This document shows, one piece after another, positions 6,518 to 11,073 of a stretch of 11,073 nucleotides of DNA. Origin of the DNA: Clostridiales bacterium (lineage in GTDB: Bacteria; Bacillota; Clostridia; Oscillospirales; Butyricicoccaceae). Below the pieces are notes generated by a model, which was not told the DNA's origin, did not search any database, and was given only the letters and a program-made list of their open reading frames with translations. Numbering within the stretch: position 1 is the first letter of the stretch; each line of letters starts with the position of its first letter. A program made the position numbers and the translations under genes. The stretch covers positions 2,598 through 13,670 of the forward strand of contig JAHZHY010000088.1 of NCBI GenBank assembly GCA_019420045.1. Direction: 5' to 3'.

Positions 6518-7369
6518 TTGAAAAAATGGATGCTTTCCGCCGCCATTGTTGCTGCGGGAAATCTGCTCTATGCCCTCACCGTCAAGCTCTTTGTTCTGCC
6601 CACCGGCCTAGTGATGGGCGGTACCACCGGCTTGGGTCTCACCGCCAATTATCTGACCGGTGTGCCCATTTCCGCCTTTGTGCTGGCCTTTAATATGGTG
6701 ATGCTGCTTTTGGGGCTGTGTGTACTGGGCCGCCGTTTTGCCGCCACCACATTGCTCAGCAGCTTCATTTACCCTCTTGCCCTGGAATTCTGGCAGCGGA
6801 TTCTGGGAGATTATGTTCTCACCGAAGATGTGATGCTGTGTACCCTGTTTGCCGGTCTGGGGGTAGGCGTCTCCCTGGGCATCGTCATTCGGGCCGGCGC
6901 TTCCACCGGCGGCATGGACATCCCTCCCCTCATCCTCAACCGGCTGTTCCGGACGCCGGTTTCGGTGTGTATGTACTTTTTTGATGTGTGTATCCTGCTG
7001 AGCCAGGGGCTGTTCCAGTCCCCGGAAAAGCTGCTCTACGGTGTGGTGCTGGTGATGATCTACACCATGGTGCTGGACAAAATGCTGCTCATGGGCACTT
7101 CCCGCATCGAAATCAAAGTGGTCAGCGAAAAATCCGAGGAAATCCGTCAGGCCATCCTCCAGGATCTCAACCGAGGCGTCACCCTGATCCAGACAGAAAG
7201 CGGCTATCTGCGGCAGAAGACCCAGCTGGTGCTTTCGGTGCTGTCCAGCCGTGAACTGCCCAAGGCGGAAAAACTGATCCACCAGATCGACCCGGAATGC
7301 TTCCTCATGGTCAGCCGTATTTCCGAAGTAAAGGGCCGCGGCTTCTCCATGCAGAAAAAATACCGGTAA
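6518..7369 (+). CDS. yitT: YitT-family integral membrane protein (DUF161 + DUF2179)
   Basis: This 283-residue protein has five to six hydrophobic segments in its first ~190 residues (for example 6-26, 46-70, 75-90, 107-127, 150-165, 172-192) and a soluble ~80-residue C-terminal DUF2179 domain (about 198-280, ending RISEVKGRGF). Family hallmarks are FVLPTGLVMGGTTGLGL (25-41) and the loop GASTGGMDI (127-135). YitT proteins are widespread in Bacillota; the transported substrate is not established. The start is TTG 6518: AAAGGA (6501-6506) is 11 bases upstream, whereas the first ATG (codon 5, 6530) is too far from that site. A TTG start and suboptimal spacing imply modest translation. It follows a terminator after only 32 bases, so its transcript probably begins upstream of that terminator. 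It is monocistronic and ends at a bidirectional terminator. Confidence 0.9.
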   Translation: MKKWMLSAAIVAAGNLLYALTVKLFVLPTGLVMGGTTGLGLTANYLTGVPISAFVLAFNMVMLLLGLCVLGRRFAATTLLSSFIYPLALEFWQRILGDYVLTEDVMLCTLFAGLGVGVSLGIVIRAGASTGGMDIPPLILNRLFRTPVSVCMYFFDVCILLSQGLFQSPEKLLYGVVLVMIYTMVLDKMLLMGTSRIEIKVVSEKSEEIRQAILQDLNRGVTLIQTESGYLRQKTQLVLSVLSSRELPKAEKLIHQIDPECFLMVSRISEVKGRGFSMQKKYR

Positions 7370-7373
7370 AAAC

Positions 7374-7409
7374 AAAAACCGGCTGTGCTTGATGCACAGC
7401 CGGTTTTTT
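7374..7409. terminator. bidirectional terminator shared by yitT and the convergent small gene
   Basis: A 15-bp perfect stem (arms 7374-7388 and 7394-7408, loop TTGAT) has six Ts on its right (7404-7409) and an A-tract on its left, which reads as a U-tract on the minus strand. It begins 5 bases after the yitT stop and lies 17 bases past the stop of the minus-strand small gene. Confidence 0.94.
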
Positions 7410-7425
7410 ACAGAAATGAGCAAAA

Positions 7426-7666
7426 TTACTTTTGGTTCTTCTGCATTTTTTCTTCCCAATTCTTCTCCACGCCGATGAAGCACAGCCCCGATGCTGGTGG
7501 GCAGATCACACAGGAACAAAAGAACCAGCTTGACCATGTCGATGTTATCCATCTTGAAAAGCTCCATCCAGGAGCCCATCTGCTGAACAAAGAACACGGT
7601 ACGCAACAGGCCCAGCAACAACAAAAGCACACTGAAAATCATCAGATTGCGACGATAATGATACAT
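7426..7666 (-). pseudogene. small two-helix membrane protein gene interrupted by a +1 frameshift
   Basis: On the minus strand, ATG 7664-7666 follows AAGG five bases upstream and a fuller AAGGAGG further up. The frame begins MYHYRRNLMIFSVLLLLLGL and runs through FLCDLPTSIG, with hydrophobic segments at about 8-27 and 44-56. At the run of four Gs (plus-strand CCCC 7486-7489) the frame continues into sequence antisense to yitT. Removing one G restores LCFIGVEKNWEEKMQKNQK and a TAA at 7426-7428, just before the shared terminator. The restored product would be 79 residues, with a second helix at about 44-66 and a charged tail. The segment is 241 bases, one more than 80 codons. I do not recognise the family. 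It may be a recent mutation, a strain-phase variant, or a sequencing error in the G run. An AT-rich 90-base region upstream has a possible -10 (TATAAA, plus 7707-7712) but no clear -35. Confidence 0.72.
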
Positions 7667-7754
7667 TGTTTCCTTTTTCCTCCTTTCCCCCAAAAAATCA
7701 TGCTTTTTTATATCGACTAATCTTTGAAAAAAAATAAATATATTTAGTTTTTGC

Positions 7755-7793
7755 AAAAAATACCGCTTTGAATAAACTTCAAAGCGGTATTTT
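7755..7793 (-). terminator. intrinsic terminator of the nifS-nifU operon
   Basis: A perfect 16-bp stem (arms 7757-7772 and 7778-7793, loop TAAAC on the plus strand) lies 6 bases beyond the nifU stop and gives a U-tract on the minus strand (A-run 7755-7760). Flanking A/T runs on both sides may make it work in both directions. Confidence 0.92.
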
Positions 7794-7799
7794 CCATTT

Positions 7800-8243
7800 T
7801 TAGTGATGATCTTCTTCCCCGTGGCAGGCCTTGCAGTCGCCGGTGCAGCCCACATACTGGACCGGGTCTTTGCCCTGGCCCTTGTAATAGTTGGCCAGAG
7901 CAGCCTTGACGGCCTCTTCTGCCAGCACCGAGCAGTGCATCTTCACCGGGGGCAGTCCATCCAGAGCTTCGGCCACAGCGGCATTGGTCAGCTCCAGAGC
8001 TTCCTTTACCGTCTTGCCCTTGACCATTTCGGTAGCCATGGAAGAGGTAGCCACCGCAGCGCCGCAGCCAAAAGTCTGGAAACGCACATCCTGGATCACT
8101 TCATTTTCGTCGATCTTCATGTAGATCTTCATGATATCGCCGCACTTGAGGTTGCCCACCTCACCCACGGCATTGGCATCCTCCAGCTCACCCACATTCC
8201 GGGGATGGGCCAGATGATCCATAACTTTTTCCGAATACAGCAT
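7800..8243 (-). CDS. nifU: NifU/IscU-type iron-sulfur cluster assembly scaffold with Cys/His-rich tail
   Basis: This 147-residue scaffold assembles Fe-S clusters from sulfur delivered by the cysteine desulfurase encoded just upstream. The three cluster-binding cysteines are visible: Cys34 in CGD (34-36), Cys60 in FGCGAAVATSS (59-68 region) and Cys104 in HCSVLAEEA (103-111). The N-terminal MLYSEKVMDHLAHPRNVGE is typical of Clostridia-type NifU. Most relatives end near residue 120-130; here a tail CTGDCKACHGEEDHH (133-147) adds three cysteines and three histidines. The start ATG 8243 has GGAGGA (plus 8251-8256) 7 bases upstream; a longer in-frame start at 8279 would overlap the nifS end and this ribosome site. 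It lies 20 bases after the nifS stop and is the last gene of the operon. No IscA, ferredoxin or HscA gene follows, as is usual in Clostridia. Confidence 0.94.
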   Translation of the reverse strand: MLYSEKVMDHLAHPRNVGELEDANAVGEVGNLKCGDIMKIYMKIDENEVIQDVRFQTFGCGAAVATSSMATEMVKGKTVKEALELTNAAVAEALDGLPPVKMHCSVLAEEAVKAALANYYKGQGKDPVQYVGCTGDCKACHGEEDHH

Positions 8244-8263
8244 AACAAACTCCTCCTTGCCGA

Positions 8264-9424
8264 TCACTTGCGGTTCCACACCGGAGACATGCTCCGGAGC
8301 TTCTCCACCACCTTCGGCAGTGTTTCGATGATATAGTCCACTTCTTCTTCGGTATTGAACCGGCCCAAAGTCACCCGCAGAGAGCCGTGGGAGACTTCAT
8401 GGGACAGACCGATAGCCATGAGCACATGGGACGGGTCCAGGCTGCCGGTGGAACAAGCTGAGCCGGTGGAGGTGCAGATGCCCTCCATATCCAGATAGAG
8501 CACCAGGGATTCGCCTTCGATAGCGCTGATAGCAAAGCTGCAAGCGCCGGGCAGGCGGTTTTCCGGATCTCCGGTGAGAATGGTCTCAGGGATCTGAAGC
8601 ACGCCGTCGGTGAGCTTTTTAGCCAGTGCCTTCAGACGGGCCGACTCTTCTTCCATGGTCTCCATAGCCAGCTGAGCCGCCTGGCCCAAACCAACGATAC
8701 CGGCCACATTTTCTGTGCCGCTGCGCCGGTTGCGTTCCTGGCCGCCGCCTTCGATCACCGGGCGCAGGCCCAGACCCCGGCGGATATACAAAGCGCCGCT
8801 GCCCTTGGGCCCGTTGATCTTATGAGCCGACAGAGACAGAAGGTCGATGTTCATTTTGTTCACATCCAGGGGCATATGGCCGAAGGCCTGTACCGCATCG
8901 GTGTGGAACAGAACACCCTTTTCCCGGCAGATTTTTCCGATCTCTTCAATGGGCTGGATGGTTCCCACTTCGTTGTTGGCCGCCATGATGGACACCAAGG
9001 CGGTGTCGGGTGTGATGGCCTGTTTCAGCTCTTCCAGATCCACCCGTCCGTTCTTGTCCACATCCAAGAAGGTCACCTGGAATCCTTCTTTTTCCAGAGC
9101 CATGGCGGTATGCAAAATGGCATGATGCTCGATCTTCGTGGTGATCAGATGCTTTTTCCCTTTGCCGGCGGGGCCATAGAGCACCCCTTTCAGAGCCATG
9201 TTGTCGGCCTCGGTGCCGCTGCCGGTGAAAAAGATCTCTTCGGCCTTGGCGCCGATGACCTGAGCCACCTGCTCCCGAGCCTTCTCTATGGCGATTTTGG
9301 CCTCCCGTCCCAGCTTATACAAGGTGGAAGGATTGCCGTATTCCTCTTTCAAATAAGGCAGCATAGCGTCCAGCACCTGAGGAGCGATGCGGGTCGTGGC
9401 TGCGTTATCTGCATAAACAAACAT
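8264..9424 (-). CDS. nifS: cysteine desulfurase (NifS/IscS, class V aminotransferase fold)
   Basis: This 386-residue PLP enzyme converts cysteine to alanine and passes the sulfur as a persulfide to the NifU scaffold. Seen in sequence: YADNAATTR (4-12), EEIFFTGSGTEADN (62-75), EHHAI with the catalytic base among His100-His101, NNEVGTIQP (150-158), FHTDAVQA with Asp176, the PLP lysine Lys202 in SAHKINGPKG, RSGTENV (234-240), and the active-site Cys324 in STGSACSTGS. The long loop around Cys324 marks it as the group I (NifS/IscS) type rather than SufS. ATG 9424 has AAAGGA 9 bases upstream (plus 9434-9439). nifU follows after 20 bases. Its promoter lies in an inverted repeat about 80 bases upstream. 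No IscR-type regulator gene is adjacent. Supplies clusters for proteins such as the double-cubane reductase and activase nearby, by inference. Confidence 0.96.
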   Translation of the reverse strand: MFVYADNAATTRIAPQVLDAMLPYLKEEYGNPSTLYKLGREAKIAIEKAREQVAQVIGAKAEEIFFTGSGTEADNMALKGVLYGPAGKGKKHLITTKIEHHAILHTAMALEKEGFQVTFLDVDKNGRVDLEELKQAITPDTALVSIMAANNEVGTIQPIEEIGKICREKGVLFHTDAVQAFGHMPLDVNKMNIDLLSLSAHKINGPKGSGALYIRRGLGLRPVIEGGGQERNRRSGTENVAGIVGLGQAAQLAMETMEEESARLKALAKKLTDGVLQIPETILTGDPENRLPGACSFAISAIEGESLVLYLDMEGICTSTGSACSTGSLDPSHVLMAIGLSHEVSHGSLRVTLGRFNTEEEVDYIIETLPKVVEKLRSMSPVWNRK

Positions 9425-9456
9425 GTTGCAACATCCTTTCTATATGGCTTCCTGCA

Positions 9457-9469
9457 AAGCATGATGCTT
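9457..9469. repeat. 13-bp palindrome in the nifS leader
   Basis: AAGCAT-G-ATGCTT is perfectly symmetric and lies between the nifS promoter and start codon. A second perfect palindrome, ATGTTGCAACAT (9423-9434), overlaps the nifS ribosome spacer and start codon. Either could be a protein site or a small RNA hairpin; short palindromes also arise by chance. Confidence 0.4.
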
Positions 9470-9503
9470 GGATGCTGTGCAGAGGGATTTGTTTCTCCGC
9501 CTT

Positions 9504-9533
9504 CAATATACACCATTTTAGTGTATATTGCAA
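9504..9533 (-). promoter_or_regulatory. nifSU promoter embedded in an inverted repeat (candidate operator)
   Basis: Read on the minus strand, TTGCAA (plus 9528-9533) and TATATT (plus 9505-9510) are 17 bases apart and face nifS, giving a leader of roughly 70 bases. Both elements lie in a perfect 10-bp inverted repeat, CAATATACAC (9504-9513) and GTGTATATTG (9521-9530), with a 7-base centre. A repressor dimer bound here would block the promoter. The regulator is unknown, and the site does not obviously match a named consensus. Confidence 0.62.
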
Positions 9534-9558
9534 CAAGAATTTTATACGCTGCTCTGCG

Positions 9559-9996
9559 CTAACGGTTTTGAGCAATCTGGCCGGTGGCCAGAGCATCGCA
9601 CCGGTTATTGAATGGGTTGTCCGCATGGCCTTTGACCCAATGGATGGTCACCTGATGCCGCTTAAGCTGCTCATCCAGCGCCTGCCACAGCTCCACATTG
9701 AGCACCGGCTTTTTATCGCTTTTCACCCATCCTTTTTTCTTCCAGTTTTGCAGCCATCCTTCGTTGATGGCCTTGGACAGATACTGGGAATCGGTGTAAA
9801 GATCCACCAGACAGGGCTCTTTCAGCCGGGAAAGACCCTGGATGGCAGCGGTAAGCTCCATCCGGTTGTTGGTGGTCTCCCGTTCAAAACCAGCAATCTC
9901 CTTTTCGATCCCCTGGAACCGGAGAATGGCACCCCAGCCTCCGGGGCCCGGGTTTCCCGAACAGGCCCCGTCGGTATACACTTCCACTTGCTTCAT
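9559..9996 (-). CDS. rnhA: ribonuclease HI
   Basis: This 145-residue enzyme cuts the RNA strand of RNA-DNA hybrids, removing primers and R-loops. The full E. coli-type active site is present: Asp9 in [16 protein letters not shown], Glu47 in NNRMELTAA, Asp69 in YTDSQY, His124 in WVKGHADNP and Asp134 in NNRCDALA. The basic protrusion ([20 protein letters not shown], 81-100) that binds the hybrid is also present, as in E. coli RNase HI. It begins 8 bases after the gyrA stop, probably on the same transcript, and its Shine-Dalgarno GGGAGA lies in the end of gyrA and can pair with TCTCCC next to the start codon. ATG 9996 is the only start that leaves the first beta strand intact. No terminator is visible between it and nifS. 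Confidence 0.97.
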   Translation of the reverse strand: MKQVEVYTDGACSGNPGPGGWGAILRFQGIEKEIAGFERETTNNRMELTAAIQGLSRLKEPCLVDLYTDSQYLSKAINEGWLQNWKKKGWVKSDKKPVLNVELWQALDEQLKRHQVTIHWVKGHADNPFNNRCDALATGQIAQNR

Positions 9997-9997
9997 A

Positions 9998-10014
9998 GGG
10001 AGATTTATTCTCCC
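9998..10014 (-). promoter_or_regulatory. hairpin masking the rnhA ribosome binding site at the gyrA stop codon
   Basis: GGGAGA and TCTCCC (plus 9998-10003 and 10009-10014) pair around a 5-base loop. On the mRNA strand the 5' arm is the probable Shine-Dalgarno of rnhA, and the loop contains most of the gyrA TAA (plus 10005-10007). A ribosome finishing gyrA would open it, so rnhA translation may depend on gyrA translation. The spacing to ATG is long (13 bases). Confidence 0.45.
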
Positions 10015-11073
10015 TTCTCCGGCTCAGGCTGAGGCTGCTGGGTGTTTTCCGCAGTTTCTGTATTTTCCGGGTTTTCCTCCGCTTCTTCCTCTTCTTCCTT
10101 GTCGGCCTTGGCCAGAGAGATCAGTTTGACCCCTTCATCCAACCGCATCAGCTTGACGCCCTGGGACGAACGGGAGCAGACACGGATGGTCTCCACACCG
10201 GTGCGAATGATCACACCCTCATCGGTGATAAGCAGAATATCGTTATAGGTATCCACCGACTTGATTCCGGCCAAAGGCCCTGTTTTGTCGGTGAGGTTGT
10301 GGGCGATGATGCCGCCGCCACCCCGGTGATGCTCGGTGAATTCCCGGGGAGAAGTCAGCTTGCCATAGCCGTTTTCGGTGACGGTGAGCAGATACTGGCC
10401 TTCGCTGTCGCAGGCCACGCCCACCACATAGTCTCCTTCAGCCAGACGGATGCCCCGGACACCGGCCGCCGAACGGCCCATGGTGCGAACTTCTTTTTCA
10501 TCAAAGCGGATGCCCCGGCCGTCATGGGTGCACAGGATGATCTTATCCTGGCCATCGGTGAGACGCACGCCGATGAGCTCGTCTCCCTCATTGAGGGTAA
10601 TGACCCGCACGCCGGCCTTTCGGGCGGTATGCAACTCGGACAGATGGGTGCGTTTGACCACGCCCTGTTTTGTGGCAAAGAACACATAAGCCCCATCGCT
10701 GAATTCCTTGATGGGAATCATAGCGGTGACCCGCTCGCCCCCTTCCAGCTGGAGAAGGTTGACGATATTGGTGCCCTTGGAGGTGCGGGAAGCCTCAGGG
10801 ATCATATATCCCTTCAGCCGCAGCACCTTGCCCAGATTGGTGAAAAAGAGCACATGGTCATGGGTGGAGGCGGTAAACACCGTTTCCACAATGTCCTCTT
10901 CCCGGGTGGCCATAGCGGTGATGCCCCGGCCGCCCCGCTTCTGGGTGCGGTAGGCCGACACCGGCAGCCGCTTGATATAACCCAGACGGGTCAGGGTATA
11001 GGCGCACTGTTCCTCTTCGATCAGATCTTCAATATCTTCATAAGCGGCGTATCGTTTAGCAATCTTGGCCACA
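10005..11073 (-). CDS. gyrA: DNA gyrase subunit A, C-terminal DNA-wrapping domain (5' end cut by window)
   Basis: The last ~355 residues of GyrA. The fragment opens at the end of the N-terminal coiled-coil/breakage-reunion part ([18 protein letters not shown]) and then forms the six-bladed beta-pinwheel that wraps DNA for negative supercoiling. The GyrA box QKRGGRG (44-50 of the fragment) is intact, which separates it from topoisomerase IV ParC. Six blade repeats are recognisable, with segments such as [55 protein letters not shown] and [14 protein letters not shown] ~30-residue low-complexity acidic tail ([18 protein letters not shown], then Gln/Pro-rich) ends the protein; such tails tune supercoiling in other gyrases. 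The frame stays open to the window edge, so the GTG at 11070-11072 is an internal valine. rnhA follows after 8 bases. Confidence 0.97.
   Translation of the reverse strand, partial: VAKIAKRYAAYEDIEDLIEEEQCAYTLTRLGYIKRLPVSAYRTQKRGGRGITAMATREEDIVETVFTASTHDHVLFFTNLGKVLRLKGYMIPEASRTSKGTNIVNLLQLEGGERVTAMIPIKEFSDGAYVFFATKQGVVKRTHLSELHTARKAGVRVITLNEGDELIGVRLTDGQDKIILCTHDGRGIRFDEKEVRTMGRSAAGVRGIRLAEGDYVVGVACDSEGQYLLTVTENGYGKLTSPREFTEHHRGGGGIIAHNLTDKTGPLAGIKSVDTYNDILLITDEGVIIRTGVETIRVCSRSSQGVKLMRLDEGVKLISLAKADKEEEEEAEENPENTETAENTQQPQPEPEKGE

Noticed and set aside
6608..7855. A 415-codon minus-strand frame spanning nifU terminator, small gene and antisense of yitT
   Set aside because: Only its middle (starting at ATG 7666) has a ribosome site and coding character; the part after the G4 run is antisense of yitT. 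The small gene is annotated as frameshifted instead.
9472..10032. Plus-strand open frame opposite rnhA and the nifS promoter
   Set aside because: Antisense to a textbook RNase HI with all catalytic residues; no ribosome site or domain.
11070..11072. GTG on the minus strand as a start for a stand-alone GyrA C-terminal protein
   Set aside because: It lies within conserved GyrA sequence and the frame continues to the edge; a truncated gene is more likely an effect of the window boundary.

Overview
The window looks like chromosomal DNA from an anaerobic, low-oxygen-adapted member of the Bacillota, class Clostridia (probably a gut Oscillospirales/Ruminococcaceae type). This is inferred from strong Shine-Dalgarno sites, many U-tailed intrinsic terminators, moderately high GC in the coding regions, a Clostridia-style nifS-nifU pair, YitT- and YbaK-family genes, and an oxygen-sensitive double-cubane reductase pair. 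I see no tRNA or rRNA gene, CRISPR array, insertion sequence or prophage gene. Most of it is ordinary core or semi-core gene content; the most interesting signals are short non-coding structures and one broken small gene.

Plus-strand half (1-7369): the 3' end of a TrpB2-type tryptophan synthase beta gene; a two-gene operon for a double-cubane iron-sulfur reductase (yjiM-like) and its ATP-driven activator (yjiL-like), closed by a strong terminator; a 312-base gap holding a compact, regularly spaced cluster of four DnaA-box-like 9-mers, two of them inside a perfect 14-bp inverted repeat; a large cytosolic-looking beta-lactamase-fold serine hydrolase with its own promoter and terminator; an overlapping pair coding for a YbaK/EbsC tRNA-editing protein and a SanA/YdcF-like (DUF218) membrane-anchored protein; then a YitT-family membrane protein that starts at TTG only 32 bases after an intrinsic terminator, itself preceded by a good promoter, so the leader looks like an attenuator.

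Minus-strand half (7374-11073), convergent with the first: the 3' part of gyrA (C-terminal beta-pinwheel with GyrA box), rnhA eight bases downstream of it, then nifS and nifU (cysteine desulfurase and Fe-S scaffold) under their own promoter, which lies inside an inverted repeat. Between nifU and yitT lies a small two-helix membrane protein gene on the minus strand that is interrupted by a one-base frameshift in a G4 run. It shares a bidirectional terminator with yitT.

Functionally, nifSU would supply the iron-sulfur clusters that proteins such as the reductase pair require, although the two sets are separate transcription units. gyrA is often near the replication origin in Bacillota, so the DnaA-box cluster about 7 kb away deserves attention, but dnaA and dnaN are not present here and an origin cannot be claimed.
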